A stretch of 64,000 bases of DNA from Candidatus Limosilactobacillus merdigallinarum (GCA_019114515.1 DXFH01000024.1:22854-86853), one strand, 5' to 3'. Positions 33,373 to 43,237 are shown, counted from the first letter of the stretch. Program-made: numbers and translations. The notes: generated by a model not told the origin, from the sequence alone.

Positions 33373-34237
33373 TGTTTGCTTCCTGTTCAATATCTGCTGG
33401 CGTTTCTAATGAAATTAACCCCAGTTTGCCCTTACGCACGTCCCAAATCAGGCGGTCACTGCCCCGCTCATAATCATCACGGAAGCCCATTTTCGCCGTG
33501 ATAGTCATTAACAAGTCAGGATTGCCAACGCTTGGGTCTACTTGATCGTCAGTTAAGCGATAGCGCTTTTGTAATTCTGGTAAGCGGTACTGGCGCAAAT
33601 ATTCCAACGCAAATAAAGCAACATCATCTTTGGCATAGATGCCATCACGAATTGCGCCCGTCAAAGCAAGCAGGTTGCCTTGGCGTTCGGAATTAAATTT
33701 AGGCCATAAGACACCCGGGGTATCCAACAATTCCAAATCTTTGCTGGAACGAAGCCATTGTTGGCCAGTCGTGACTCCTGGCCGGTTACCGGTACTAGCC
33801 ACATTCTTCTTGACTAAGTGATTAAGCAACGTCGATTTGCCGACATTGGGCACGCCGACACACATTGCCCGCATTGCCCGTTGCCGCATTCCTTTTGCTT
33901 GTTGTTGCTCTGCTTTTGGCCGAAGAATCTTGGCAGTTGCACGACTCACGATTTTGCTGACGTTGTGGTCACGGGAATCCAATGCCAGTATTGGTTGCTG
34001 ATGCTCTTTAAAGAATGCTAACCACTGCTTAGTAACTGCCGGATCAGCTAAATCCGTCTTCGTTAAAATTAATAGGTGTGGCTTATCGCCCATTGACCGG
34101 GCAATCTCGGGGTTCTGGGTTGAGTACGGTACCCGTGCATCCACCAATTCAAATACAATATCGACTAAGTGCATCTGTTCCCGAATTTGCCGCAAGGCCT
34201 TAGCCATGTGCCCCGGGAACCATTGAGTCATTGCCAT
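33365..34237 (-). CDS. rbgA: Ribosome biogenesis GTPase RbgA (YlqF)
   Basis: A 290-residue circularly permuted GTPase needed for late 50S assembly. Motif order is G4 (LTKTD, about 57-61), then G1 ([14 protein letters not shown], about 127-140), G2 region (RPGVTTG) and G3 (LLDTPGVLWP), as expected for the YlqF family; the amino end MTQWFPGHMAKAL is a family signature. AGGAGG precedes the ATG. First gene of rbgA-rnhB-dprA. Confidence 0.97.
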   Translation of the reverse strand: MAMTQWFPGHMAKALRQIREQMHLVDIVFELVDARVPYSTQNPEIARSMGDKPHLLILTKTDLADPAVTKQWLAFFKEHQQPILALDSRDHNVSKIVSRATAKILRPKAEQQQAKGMRQRAMRAMCVGVPNVGKSTLLNHLVKKNVASTGNRPGVTTGQQWLRSSKDLELLDTPGVLWPKFNSERQGNLLALTGAIRDGIYAKDDVALFALEYLRQYRLPELQKRYRLTDDQVDPSVGNPDLLMTITAKMGFRDDYERGSDRLIWDVRKGKLGLISLETPADIEQEANND

Positions 34238-34246
34238 GATTTCCTC

Positions 34247-34468
34247 CTAATTCATCTTTTCTAAGTATTTTTGCCAAGCCTCATCAAAAATCGTCATTGA
34301 GGGCAAGTAATCAGCCGTTTCTTCTAAATAATGGGAAATCTCATCAAAATCCTGGGATTGCTTAGGAAAAGTGGTGTCATAAAAGGCATTGTTGGCAAAT
34401 TGCTCGATTTCGTCGGGATTGTCAGGTTGCCGTTGTGTCATTAGATAATGATAAAAGCTTTCAAGCAT
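34247..34468 (-). CDS. YozE family SAM-like protein
   Basis: A 73-residue acidic protein of the YozE_SAM_like family (start [30 protein letters not shown] in the middle; YLEKM end). Function unknown in Firmicutes. It begins 3 bases after ypmS-like gene's stop, and ends 9 bases before rbgA, so it is part of a run ypmR-ypmS-yozE-rbgA-rnhB. Confidence 0.85.
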   Translation of the reverse strand: MLESFYHYLMTQRQPDNPDEIEQFANNAFYDTTFPKQSQDFDEISHYLEETADYLPSMTIFDEAWQKYLEKMN

Positions 34469-34471
34469 TTA

Positions 34472-35071
34472 TTATTTGCCTCCCTTAGGAATGGTAATGA
34501 GAAATTTAAACTCACCCTTCTCCATATGTACTTCCTGGGCAGAGTAATGGAGTGAGCGATGCTTGCTGTATCGGTTAAGATCAAGCGTGATGGTCTTCTT
34601 TTTCTGGTTGACGTAGACCCAATTAGGTAGCTTGTAATTAGACTTGATGTAGCTCAGAACAAATTTAACCGGCAAGTTAAGCTGTCCCACAGATAAGCCC
34701 TTGGTTTGCAAGAGAATGTTGCCATTTGACAAGCGTTTAGGAATAAAGTTCAGGGCAAATTGGACTTGAGCACCCAGAAAATGTGTCTTGCCAATTACTG
34801 TTGCATACTTGTTTCCGACGACAAAGCGATATTTAACCTTGTCATCCTTTAAAAAGCGGTCCAGGTAGTTCTTGGACAATGCATTCACTTGCCGCCGGTT
34901 CAAAGTCACTGCCACCGAGGTGTCGGTAGTTGAGTATGCTTCTTGCTGTGCCGGTACATTAGTCGGGGCCGTTGCTTTAAAGAATATGGTCCCGATAACG
35001 AGCAAAATTAGCGTAAGCAGGGTAAAGAATGCCCATTTCCACGGATTATGTTTTGTTGACTTATTCCTCAT
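34472..35071 (-). CDS. YpmS-family (DUF2140) membrane-anchored protein
   Basis: A 199-residue protein with one N-terminal membrane helix (about residues 13-33) and an extracellular domain of the YpmS/DUF2140 family (NRRQVNALSKNYLDRFLKD; VYVNQKKKTITLDLNRY). Role unknown; the family accompanies the lipase-like YpmR. The frame opens 42 bases earlier inside ypmR, but AAGGGAGG is 7 bases from the ATG at 35071. Confidence 0.85.
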   Translation of the reverse strand: MRNKSTKHNPWKWAFFTLLTLILLVIGTIFFKATAPTNVPAQQEAYSTTDTSVAVTLNRRQVNALSKNYLDRFLKDDKVKYRFVVGNKYATVIGKTHFLGAQVQFALNFIPKRLSNGNILLQTKGLSVGQLNLPVKFVLSYIKSNYKLPNWVYVNQKKKTITLDLNRYSKHRSLHYSAQEVHMEKGEFKFLITIPKGGK

Positions 35072-35084
35072 GGACAATCCTCCC

Positions 35085-35990
35085 TTAACTCTTTTCGTAC
35101 ATGAACGAATCATGTTTTTCCATTTGCTTTAATAATGCCTTGGTTATTTGTGTATATCCCCGATGGTTAGGATGGAAATTATCATCAGTCGAGATATACT
35201 CATTCAAGTTTTTATCATTATGGTCCATAATGGCAACCACTTGTTTTTGACTGATTGCGGTTTGGTTGACTTCTTTAGATGTCTTCATTAACTTGGCGCG
35301 GTCATGTTTAGTTTTATATTGACCATATGACATTAAATGGTCGATATCGACGAAGTATGCCGGCTGGAATTTCTGCACCGTACTTTTACTAGTTTGATTC
35401 CACTTGGCGATTGAATCATTAATAATAGAGACTTGTGGGAAATAAGTATACACAGGATTGTAGATACTAAACAAGAAAATCGGTGCATGTGGGTTTTGCT
35501 TACGCACCGCCTTAAATAGTGCCATTAATTTTTTATGATAAACCAGTTTGGCCTTTGCCACGTCTTTATCGACACCCTTTGGCGATGATAAAAGGTCACC
35601 CTCCAGTTTCTGCATGAGGTCATTGCCACCAACAGTCATCACAATTACGTCTGCTTTTCGCAGATTTTTACGCATTTTCGGCTGATTATTGAGGCGCTTT
35701 AAAATCTGGTCAGAACGGTCGCCACTGACACCATAATTCCAGGTACTAACTTTGGTATTATATTTTTTCTCCAAGGCCGGTTTGATTTGACCAACGTAAC
35801 CGCCGTTATTTTTCTCATCCTCCTGTCCATAGGTTAATGAATCACCAATTGCTACCAAACGCACGTGTTTTTTAACGATTTTGGCAGGTTGGGGTTCATG
35901 ACTTAATGGCCGTTGTGCATAATAGTAAGCGCCGCCAGCTGCCAGTAATACCACCACAATTAGAAGGAGCCATTTCCAGACCTTTTTCAT
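35085..35990 (-). CDS. SGNH/GDSL hydrolase, YpmR-like, membrane-anchored
   Basis: A 301-residue exported esterase-type protein: signal/anchor helix at residues 5-25, nucleophile serine in VAIGDSLTYGQ (about 47-57), GVSGDRSDQIL, oxyanion VGGNDLM (about 121-127) and the catalytic Asp-His in DDNFHPNHRGY near residue 275. Natural substrate unknown, perhaps lipid or cell-wall esters. Its stop lies 13 bases before the YpmS-like start, in one operon. Confidence 0.88.
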   Translation of the reverse strand: MKKVWKWLLLIVVVLLAAGGAYYYAQRPLSHEPQPAKIVKKHVRLVAIGDSLTYGQEDEKNNGGYVGQIKPALEKKYNTKVSTWNYGVSGDRSDQILKRLNNQPKMRKNLRKADVIVMTVGGNDLMQKLEGDLLSSPKGVDKDVAKAKLVYHKKLMALFKAVRKQNPHAPIFLFSIYNPVYTYFPQVSIINDSIAKWNQTSKSTVQKFQPAYFVDIDHLMSYGQYKTKHDRAKLMKTSKEVNQTAISQKQVVAIMDHNDKNLNEYISTDDNFHPNHRGYTQITKALLKQMEKHDSFMYEKS

Positions 35991-36015
35991 TCCAATCTCC
36001 CTCCTTAATTAAACG

Positions 36016-36043
36016 AAAAAGGCTGAGAATCACCCAGCCTTTT
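36016..36043. terminator. Terminator downstream of degV
   Basis: GGCTG-N9-CAGCC with T-runs on both strands, placed immediately after the degV stop. Confidence 0.88.
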
Positions 36044-36045
36044 AA

Positions 36046-36888
36046 CTATTCCGTGTAATAGTGCAAACTATTGGCACCTAAACCAGTATGCGTTGCAATA
36101 ATCGGTACGGTTTCACGCACAACAATATTTACATCAGGGAAAAGTGCATGCACCTTGTCATACAGGCGCTTAACTTCTTTATCTGCCTGAACGTCAGAGA
36201 TACCGATAGCTAAAACTTTTGGTCCTTCTTTCATTTGTTGCAGGATCTTATCCCACTCACGGTGAATGGACTTAATGCCACGACCCTTGGAAGCAATGTG
36301 AATTTCACCGTCTTTAATTTCTAGCATAACTTTAATGTTCAGCAAGTTAGATAGTGTGCCGGCAAATTTGCTTACCCGGCCACCAGCAACCAAGTTATCA
36401 AGTTTATCAATTGCTAAGAAGAGCTTGGTGTGATCATACACGTCCTTCATCTTGGCCACTGCATTATCCACGCTACCACCATTTTCAATCACTTTTGCGG
36501 CGGCAATGATTTGGAAAGCCATTGCCCGGTCGGTTTCATGGCAGTCCACAACGGTTACCTTGGTCTCGGTCATCGAAGCTGCCTGTTCAGCCGCGTGAAT
36601 GGTGCCGCTAATGGAAGCCATCATGGTAATACAGAGAACTTCACTCCCATCAGCACCCAGTTTGTCAAAGGATTCTACAAACTTGCCAATCGGTGGCTGC
36701 GACGTCTTTGGCAGACTCTTAGCAGCTTTCATTAATTCAGGGAACTGATCATTAGTGATGGTTTCGCATTCAGTATAAACCGTTCCATCAATCATCACTG
36801 TTAATGGAACGATGGTAATATCATATTTTTTAATTTCTTCTTCAGTCAAACCAGCCGAAGAATCGCAAACAATTTTAATTTTTGACAT
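36046..36888 (-). CDS. DegV-family fatty acid-binding protein
   Basis: A 280-residue DegV (FakB-like) protein that holds an acyl chain for phosphorylation by FakA. The signature start IKIVCDSSAGL (3-13), TSQPPIGKFVESF, the Ser-rich ligand loop MASISGTIHAA and the C-terminal IIATHTGLGANSLHYY are present. Several paralogues usually occur with different chain preferences, so the bound lipid is unknown. It has an extended -10 promoter placed close to the trhA gene, facing the opposite promoter. Confidence 0.92.
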   Translation of the reverse strand: MSKIKIVCDSSAGLTEEEIKKYDITIVPLTVMIDGTVYTECETITNDQFPELMKAAKSLPKTSQPPIGKFVESFDKLGADGSEVLCITMMASISGTIHAAEQAASMTETKVTVVDCHETDRAMAFQIIAAAKVIENGGSVDNAVAKMKDVYDHTKLFLAIDKLDNLVAGGRVSKFAGTLSNLLNIKVMLEIKDGEIHIASKGRGIKSIHREWDKILQQMKEGPKVLAIGISDVQADKEVKRLYDKVHALFPDVNIVVRETVPIIATHTGLGANSLHYYTE

Positions 36889-36913
36889 GGATTTTTACCA
36901 CACTTCCTGAGCA

Positions 36914-36925
36914 TTTTGGTATAAT
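36914..36925 (+). promoter_or_regulatory. Extended -10 promoter toward trhA
   Basis: TTTTGGTATAAT has the TGn extension and a consensus -10 element, about 127 bases before the trhA start. A -35 element is weak. Confidence 0.55.
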
Positions 36926-36927
36926 GT

Positions 36928-36948
36928 ATCTAGTTATCAAAACTAGAT
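36928..36948. repeat. Perfect 8-base inverted repeat at the trhA promoter
   Basis: ATCTAGTT and AACTAGAT around ATCAA, starting 3 bases after the -10 element. Position fits an operator at the transcription start, or a hairpin at the 5' end of the message. Confidence 0.6.
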
Positions 36949-36999
36949 GATCTCATATCAATGTTAATTTAACACAGCTCATGTTTTAAAACTGCATTT

Positions 37000-37011
37000 A
37001 GTATACCAAAA
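37000..37011 (-). promoter_or_regulatory. Extended -10 promoter toward degV
   Basis: On the minus strand TTTTGGTATACT, again with TGn extension, about 112 bases before the degV start. It faces the plus-strand promoter. Confidence 0.5.
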
Positions 37012-37051
37012 CTTTTTTGATATTTCATGAACGAAAGGAGAATCACGCCGA

Positions 37052-37708
37052 ATGGCTAAAGGACAACATAAGAAAGGTAATCACCCGTTATCATCAAGCG
37101 TGGCCATTGAGGTCGGTAACGCTATTACCCATGGATTTGGCGCTGCCTTATCTATTGCTGGGCTGGTGCTTTTAATCATCCAGGCAGTTCATCGTGATGG
37201 AGCCATGCGCATCGTCACTTTTACCATCTATGGCAGCGTCTTGATCCTCTTTTACTTGGCCTCGACCCTATTTCACAGCCTCGTTTTTACGCGTGCCAAA
37301 CACGTCTTTCGCATTTTTGACCATGCAATGATTTACATGTTAATTGCCGCCACGTATACCCCTTATTGCTTAGTGTGCATCAAAGGATGGCTAGGCTGGA
37401 CCATCTTTGGCATTGAATGGGCCTGTGCAATTGCCGGAATTGTCTACAAGATCATCTGGATTGACAAGACTAATTGGTGGTCCACCGTCATCTATGTAAT
37501 TATGGGTTGGTTATGCATGGTTGCCTTTTGGCCGCTCTGGAATCACCTCGGTCCTACCGGTTTTGGCCTCTTGTTAGCTGGCGGCATCGTCTTTACAATG
37601 GGCGCTGTGCTCTATAGCTTTCCCGGTAAGTATACCCACCTCATTTGGCACGTCTTTGTTTTGGTAGGAACAATATTGATGTATTTCTCAGTCCTACTTT
37701 TTGTTTAA
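37052..37708 (+). CDS. trhA: Hemolysin III/TrhA-family membrane protein
   Basis: A 218-residue protein with seven hydrophobic helices of the TrhA/YqfA (PAQR) family. Zinc-binding positions are visible: STLFHSL (helix 2), FDHAMIYMLIAATYTP and the C-terminal HLIWHVFVL. Members regulate membrane energetics or fluidity; haemolytic action is not established for most. AAAGGAG precedes the ATG. Its end overlaps the convergent folA gene by 15 bases. Confidence 0.92.
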   Translation: MAKGQHKKGNHPLSSSVAIEVGNAITHGFGAALSIAGLVLLIIQAVHRDGAMRIVTFTIYGSVLILFYLASTLFHSLVFTRAKHVFRIFDHAMIYMLIAATYTPYCLVCIKGWLGWTIFGIEWACAIAGIVYKIIWIDKTNWWSTVIYVIMGWLCMVAFWPLWNHLGPTGFGLLLAGGIVFTMGAVLYSFPGKYTHLIWHVFVLVGTILMYFSVLLFV

Positions 37709-38194
37709 TATCCATTCTTCAAACACATAGTTTTCTTTAGCGGAGTCGGTTAACGATCCCGTTTTTTTATTGACTAAATGCCACTTTGCTAAATCGATTT
37801 GCGGCATTTTAGTGTCACCGTGATGGTCACCAGTAACTAAGGTGCGGTAGAGAATGTTCACGTATGGTGCCATTAGTTTGAATATCTGCGCACCACCAAT
37901 CACCATGTAAGGCTCATGTTCATCATGTGCAGCAATCCAATTCATTAACTCGCTTACTGAATGAACGACCACTGCCCCCTGAATTGACTGTTCCTGGCGA
38001 CTAACCACGATGCTCTTGCGGCCTGGTAATGGGCGCCCAATAGAATCAAAGGTTTTACGTCCCATAATCATTGGATGCCCCATCGTCACCTGCTTGAAAT
38101 GCTGCATGTCTTCCGGAATATGCCAAGGAAGCTGTTGGTGCAAACCGATCCAGCCAGCTTCATCTTCAGCATAAACAAATGCAATTTGTGTCAT
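37694..38194 (-). CDS. folA: Dihydrofolate reductase
   Basis: A 166-residue enzyme reducing dihydrofolate with NADPH. Conserved parts: IGLHQQLPWHIPEDMQHFK (substrate pocket with the Asp/Glu, about 17-35), MIMGRKTFDSIGRPLPGR (about 43-60) and VIGGAQIF (about 98-105). The pocket reads as the chromosomal trimethoprim-sensitive type. It follows thyA with 11 bases between, so dihydrofolate made by ThyA is recycled by its operon partner. Confidence 0.96.
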   Translation of the reverse strand: MTQIAFVYAEDEAGWIGLHQQLPWHIPEDMQHFKQVTMGHPMIMGRKTFDSIGRPLPGRKSIVVSRQEQSIQGAVVVHSVSELMNWIAAHDEHEPYMVIGGAQIFKLMAPYVNILYRTLVTGDHHGDTKMPQIDLAKWHLVNKKTGSLTDSAKENYVFEEWILNKK

Positions 38195-38205
38195 ACCAAT
38201 TCTCC

Positions 38206-39168
38206 TTAGATAGCTACTGGTGCCTTGATTGATCCTTCATGCTCGTAATTATCCAGCTTAATATCATCCATTTCGTACTGGTCAACGGGCTTGGCTTCAT
38301 CAGGCAAAATCAAGTGTGGTGCAGAATGAACGGGACGCATTAACTGTTCCTTGATTTGCTGAATGTGGTTGCTATAAATATGCGCGTCGCCCAAAGTGTG
38401 GACAAAGTCGCCTACTTGCAGGCCACATTCTTTGGCCACGAGGTGCGTTAATAACGCGTAAGAAACGATGTTGAATGGTACACCCAAGAAAATGTCAGCG
38501 GAACGTTGGTAGAGTTGACAACTCAGCTTATTATCATTCACATAGAATTGGAACAAAGTATGGCATGGTGGCAACGCCATTGATGGCACATCTTCAGGAT
38601 TCCAAGCCGACACAATCATGCGCCGCGAATCAGGGTTATGCTTAATCGTTTCAATAACGTTGTGCAGCTGGTCAATGGTTTCGCCGGTGATGGTCTTCCA
38701 GTGCCGCCACTGGCTGCCGTAAACCAGCCCTAAGTCACCATACTTTTGGGCAAATTCATCGTCATCTAAAATCCGCTGGCAGAACAATTTATGCTGTTCA
38801 ACATATTCTTTTTTGAAATCAGGGTCCGTCAACCGACGATGACCAAAGTCCATCATATCAGGGCCATTATACTCATCACTTTCAACCCACTTCTTGAAGG
38901 CCCATTCATCCCAAATGTGGTTATGGTGCTGCAATAAGAAACGGATATTAGTGTCGCCACGCAGGAACCACAGTAATTCGCTTTTCACTAAGCCAAAAGC
39001 CACTTTTTTGGTCGTTAAAATGGGAAAACCCTTTTGCAGGTCAAACCGCATTTGGTAGCCGAAAACAGAGCGCGTACCGGTTCCTGTACGGTCATCTTTA
39101 TAATGGCCGTTCTCTAGCACGTACCGCGCCAAATCAAGATATTGTTGTTCGTTTTCATTAATTACCAT
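38206..39168 (-). CDS. thyA: Thymidylate synthase
   Basis: A 320-residue ThyA making dTMP from dUMP with methylene-tetrahydrofolate. The catalytic cysteine lies in [12 protein letters not shown], followed by [17 protein letters not shown] and the C-terminal [16 protein letters not shown]. The length of 316-320 with an insertion of about 50 residues (near 90-140) is the Lactobacillus casei type. AAGGAG before ATG; coupled with folA. Confidence 0.97.
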   Translation of the reverse strand: MVINENEQQYLDLARYVLENGHYKDDRTGTGTRSVFGYQMRFDLQKGFPILTTKKVAFGLVKSELLWFLRGDTNIRFLLQHHNHIWDEWAFKKWVESDEYNGPDMMDFGHRRLTDPDFKKEYVEQHKLFCQRILDDDEFAQKYGDLGLVYGSQWRHWKTITGETIDQLHNVIETIKHNPDSRRMIVSAWNPEDVPSMALPPCHTLFQFYVNDNKLSCQLYQRSADIFLGVPFNIVSYALLTHLVAKECGLQVGDFVHTLGDAHIYSNHIQQIKEQLMRPVHSAPHLILPDEAKPVDQYEMDDIKLDNYEHEGSIKAPVAI

Positions 39169-39179
39169 GTTAGTTCTCC

Positions 39180-41081
39180 TTATTCATCCACAAAGCTTGA
39201 CAAGTATTCCCAGCGCTTGGTCTTTTCATCAACCTGTTTTTGGACTTCATTCAGTTTCTTTTGTAATTTTGCTAATTTGACGTAATTATCACCATTTTTC
39301 GCCATTTGCTTTTCAAGGTCTTTTTGCTGAGCATCTAGTTTATCTAAATCATCGTCTAAGTGATTAAACTCTAGCTGTTCTGCGTAAGTTAGCTTAGTTT
39401 TCTCTTTCTTTGCTGGCTGCTTAGGCTTTTCATCAGACTGTGATTTCGCCTTCGCTGGTTGCTTATTCTGTGATTTTGCCTGTTTCTCGCTGGCAGCCAG
39501 GTAGTCTGTAAATAGACCCGTGTATGGTTGAATATCGCCATTACCCTTAAAAATCAATAATTGATCAGCAACCCGGTTTAAGAAGTAACGGTCGTGGGAA
39601 ACAGTGATCACAGTGCCATCAAAATCATCTAAGTAATCCTCCAGCACTTCCAGAGTATTGATATCCAAGTCATTTGTCGGTTCATCTAAAAGCAAGACAT
39701 TTGGTTGCTGCATCAGGATCTTTAGCAAGTATAGGCGACGTTTTTCTCCACCGGATAGCTTCCGAATCAGCGTGCCATGCATAAAGCGAGGGAACAGAAA
39801 CTGCTCTAACAAGTTGGTAACACTGATCTTTTCGCCACTGGCTGTCCGTACCGTGTCAGCAACGTCAGTCAAATAGTTGATTACTCGCTTACTATCGTCG
39901 ATCGGTTCTGTCTGTTGTGTGTAGTAGCCGATTTTAACCGTTTCACCAATCTTAATAACGCCGCTGTCCAGTTTCTGCGTACCAGAAATGACATTAAGCA
40001 AAGTGGTCTTGCCGGCACCATTTTCTCCAGAAATCCCGATGCGATCACCCGGCTGTACTAACCAGTTAAAATCCTTCAGAATCTGGCGTTTACCAAAAGC
40101 TAGGTTGGCGTCTTTAACATTAATAACGTCTTTGCCTAAACGAGTAGACCCCAGGTTAATTTCAACATTGCCTTCCGTTTGCAAGTTGCCGACCTGCGTT
40201 TTTAGCTGGTTGAAACGATTAATCCGGCCCCTTTGTTTGGTCGACCGGGCCTTGGCACCATGCCGCATCCATGCTAATTCTTTTTTGTACAATGCCTGGC
40301 GCTTGCGCTCTGCTTCGGTTGCTAGTTCTTCACGCTCCGCCTTTTGTTGCAGAAAATCCTGGTAGTTGCCATCATAATGGTAAAGCGTCCCAAAGGATAA
40401 TTCCCAAATGTGGTTAGTTACCTGATCTAGGAAGTAGCGATCATGGGTAATGACGATGACCGCACCCTTGTAACCATTCAGAAAGGTTTGCAACCATTCA
40501 ATGGATGAAATATCTAGTTGGTTGGTCGGTTCATCAAGCAAAAGCAGGTCAGGGTGTTGAATTAATACCTGCGCTAAGCCAACCCGTTTCTGCTGGCCAC
40601 CAGACAAAGTGCCTATCTTCTGCTGCCAGTCATTAATCTTCAACTGGGTTAGGATCGTTTTAACTTGGCTATCTGCATCCCATAAGTCTTGCTGATCCAT
40701 AATGCCCTGCATTTTCGTAAACTGGTCGGCCGATTTGCTATCTTCAGGATGATCGCTGAATTGCTGTAATGCCATTTCATAACGACGAATGGTAGCAAAG
40801 ATGCGTTGATCACCGGCAAAAACAGCATCCATAATCGTCTTATCAGGGTCAAGATCCGGCTTTTGCTTCAAATAACCAATGGTATAGTCATTCGGTTTGA
40901 TGATTTCACCACTATCAGCACTGGTTAACCCGGCTAAAACATTTAGAAAAGATGTTTTACCGCTACCGTTGACACCAATTAGACCAATCCGGTCATTCTC
41001 ATTAACAATTACGGAAACATTTTTAAAAAGCGTTTTTTCACCGTAAATACTCGTCAAATTATCCGCGCGAAGTGTTTGCAT
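39180..41081 (-). CDS. ABC-F family ATPase
   Basis: A 633-residue soluble protein with two ABC domains and no membrane part, the ABC-F layout that acts on the ribosome. Walker A motifs GVNGSGKTS (about 36-44) and GENGAGKTT (about 356), signatures LSGGQQKR and LSGGEKRR, and [16 protein letters not shown] are all intact. A lysine/glutamine-rich linker and a C-terminal coiled coil (about 555-633) suggest the Uup/YfmR-like branch. Its ATG overlaps the cca stop (TAATG), so the pair is coupled. Role: relief of stalled or slow translation, inferred from the family. Confidence 0.9.
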   Translation of the reverse strand: MQTLRADNLTSIYGEKTLFKNVSVIVNENDRIGLIGVNGSGKTSFLNVLAGLTSADSGEIIKPNDYTIGYLKQKPDLDPDKTIMDAVFAGDQRIFATIRRYEMALQQFSDHPEDSKSADQFTKMQGIMDQQDLWDADSQVKTILTQLKINDWQQKIGTLSGGQQKRVGLAQVLIQHPDLLLLDEPTNQLDISSIEWLQTFLNGYKGAVIVITHDRYFLDQVTNHIWELSFGTLYHYDGNYQDFLQQKAEREELATEAERKRQALYKKELAWMRHGAKARSTKQRGRINRFNQLKTQVGNLQTEGNVEINLGSTRLGKDVINVKDANLAFGKRQILKDFNWLVQPGDRIGISGENGAGKTTLLNVISGTQKLDSGVIKIGETVKIGYYTQQTEPIDDSKRVINYLTDVADTVRTASGEKISVTNLLEQFLFPRFMHGTLIRKLSGGEKRRLYLLKILMQQPNVLLLDEPTNDLDINTLEVLEDYLDDFDGTVITVSHDRYFLNRVADQLLIFKGNGDIQPYTGLFTDYLAASEKQAKSQNKQPAKAKSQSDEKPKQPAKKEKTKLTYAEQLEFNHLDDDLDKLDAQQKDLEKQMAKNGDNYVKLAKLQKKLNEVQKQVDEKTKRWEYLSSFVDE

Positions 41082-42301
41082 TATAAGTCCCCTTGATTAA
41101 TTAACTGCTCACTATATTTTAACAAAGCCGGCAGTGAGTTGGCTACCTTACCAGCTACCACTGCTCTTAACGACTGCTCTAACACCTTACCCATTGCGGG
41201 CCCAGGCTTTAATGGCGTTTCCTTAAGCAATTGACCGCCATTAACTGCAAGTTCGTGTCGGTCATGGATGGCCAGCTTGGCATAGTCATTTTGCCACTCT
41301 TGCATTTGTTCTTTGGCAAAATCAAATAAGATTGCGACTTCCGCTGCAGCCTGCAAGTTATTTCTGCCACACTGGAAAAGTGTCCAGGTGTCGACTTGAT
41401 TTTTCGCAGCATGACCTAGGAATACCAATACGCTTTTGACCGAACTCATTAAATCATTGGAAAGCTTCCATTGTCTAAGGAAGTGAGTGCTTTGGTCAGC
41501 AGGAACTTGAAGGGCATACAGAAGCGCACTCCAAGCAGCAATGTTGCTGGTTAATGGCCAATGATTACAATCGGCAAGACGCTGCAATCCTTCTGCCTGT
41601 CCCTCCAACTCTGGACAGTATTGGTACAAACCTGTTGACAGCATTGCATGGAGCCCTCGTGGCGGGTTTTGACCAAGCAATAATTTCTCCATCTCAACTT
41701 GAGTCCGTTCGACAGCAATCTTGCTGAGCAGGCTGGCATTATCCGTTACCCCTTGAAGAGTCTGCGGATCAATGTCGAAGTCGAGCTTGCTAGCAAAACG
41801 CACGGCCCGCATCATGCGGAGGGCATCTTCGTGAAAACGGGCTTCTGGATCCCCAACGGCTTTAATTAAGTGCTTTTTCAAGTCACTTAAACCATCAAAT
41901 AAATCAATAACTTCCCCGTTTTCTTTCATCGCTAAAGCGTTAATTGTGAAGTCCCGTCGCTTTAAATCTTCACTTAAGGAACGCACAAAGGTTACATGGT
42001 CGGGACGGCGAAAGTCCTGGTAGCCACTTTCCGTTCGAAAAGTGGTGGTCTCATATCCCTTGCCATGATCGAGAATCATAACTGTACCATGCTCGATACC
42101 AGTATCAACCGTGCGCTTAAAAATTTGTTTGATTTCACTTGGGTAAGCACTGGTAGCAATATCTATATCGTGAATATGATCGCCTAAAATTGTGTCACGG
42201 ACACAACCGCCAACAAAATATGCTTCATACCCGGCTTGCTCGATCCGCTGCAGTACCGGCCGCGCTGGTTCAAAAATGGCCGGTAAATTGGTTAATCGCA
42301 T
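41081..42301 (-). CDS. cca: CCA tRNA nucleotidyltransferase
   Basis: A 406-residue class II enzyme that adds CCA to tRNA 3' ends, needed here since the tRNA-Ala gene lacks encoded CCA. Motif A: YFVGGCVRDTILGD and DIDIATSA (about 29-53); RRDFTINALAM (about 115-125); motif D/E region GDPEARFHEDALRMMRAVRFASKL. It is co-transcribed with the ABC-F gene. Confidence 0.96.
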   Translation of the reverse strand: MRLTNLPAIFEPARPVLQRIEQAGYEAYFVGGCVRDTILGDHIHDIDIATSAYPSEIKQIFKRTVDTGIEHGTVMILDHGKGYETTTFRTESGYQDFRRPDHVTFVRSLSEDLKRRDFTINALAMKENGEVIDLFDGLSDLKKHLIKAVGDPEARFHEDALRMMRAVRFASKLDFDIDPQTLQGVTDNASLLSKIAVERTQVEMEKLLLGQNPPRGLHAMLSTGLYQYCPELEGQAEGLQRLADCNHWPLTSNIAAWSALLYALQVPADQSTHFLRQWKLSNDLMSSVKSVLVFLGHAAKNQVDTWTLFQCGRNNLQAAAEVAILFDFAKEQMQEWQNDYAKLAIHDRHELAVNGGQLLKETPLKPGPAMGKVLEQSLRAVVAGKVANSLPALLKYSEQLINQGDL

Positions 42302-42415
42302 TTTTTCATCCCCACTGTTTAAATTACCTGTCCTATTTTAACAAATTTTGGGAAAATTTGTTTTTTGTGATAAAGTTAAAGTAAATAACTACTTGTAACT
42401 TAAGGAGTGATGATG

Positions 42416-43237
42416 ATGGCGGATTATCCTCTCCAAACTGCCTTCCTGCTTAGCTTGCACAAAGACGGCTTGGCAAAAATTACCATTCACAATTATGATC
42501 AGTCCATCCGGCAATTATTTATTTACTTAACTGACTTGCATGGCGAAACACCAGTTGCTGCCGATTCAGTAACCGATAACGACCTCCGTGCGTATCTTAA
42601 CCAGTTACGGGCCGACAAACGTTTAAATGACCGGACCTATAATAAATTGATTTCGCAACTCAACCGCTACTTTCGCTTTTGCTTTAGTAGTGGCATCAGT
42701 CATCACCTACCGACCTTAGAATTACATGGTCATGCCCAGGCACAAAAGGCAAAACTAGATTACGAATGGCTGGCCAAATTACCACTTATCTTAGCTGATG
42801 ATCAAGTGCACTTTTATACTCGGCTAGTAATCCTATTATGTGCCCATGGCTACACCAGCCATGAATTTCTCCAGCCCGGCTTCTTTCACGAAGTACGAAA
42901 ACATCCATTCAAGGACGCTTTCGAACAAACTTTTTTAAAACAATATGCTGCTTTTATCCGGCCATTGCAGGCTTTGCAAGGAGTACCCGACCTCTTTTTA
43001 AAGCAGCGCTACGATCCCAAAGATCCGCTGTTAAGCGCACCTGCTTTGCATAAATACTTGGCGCATGATCGTCAGTATCTCGGCTTCAGCATTAATCCGT
43101 CCGTTTTGCATCGTTCCTATGTCCTACAGAACTTACAAGACCACGCGGAATGGAGCGACCAACAACTAATGACCCGGTTACGCTTGGATCCCGCATCCCT
43201 GCTTTACTATCGCCGTTTACTGCTAAAAACTCCATAA
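42416..43237 (+). CDS. Catalytically degenerate tyrosine-recombinase homologue
   Basis: A protein of about 273 residues with the full length and order of a Xer-type recombinase: a SAM-like N-terminal DNA-binding domain (residues 5-100) and a C-terminal domain. Compared with XerD in this window, the first catalytic Arg is Thr147 (AHGYTSHE), the HxxR-H region reads VLHRSYVL with Arg/His swapped, the later His is Arg256, and only a tyrosine (Tyr265) aligns with the nucleophile. It should not recombine DNA but may still bind it. Start among ATG 42413 and 42416; AAGGAG is 8 bases from the latter. It is the only plus-strand gene between 38 and 62 kb, divergent from cca. Confidence 0.8.
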   Translation: MADYPLQTAFLLSLHKDGLAKITIHNYDQSIRQLFIYLTDLHGETPVAADSVTDNDLRAYLNQLRADKRLNDRTYNKLISQLNRYFRFCFSSGISHHLPTLELHGHAQAQKAKLDYEWLAKLPLILADDQVHFYTRLVILLCAHGYTSHEFLQPGFFHEVRKHPFKDAFEQTFLKQYAAFIRPLQALQGVPDLFLKQRYDPKDPLLSAPALHKYLAHDRQYLGFSINPSVLHRSYVLQNLQDHAEWSDQQLMTRLRLDPASLLYYRRLLLKTP

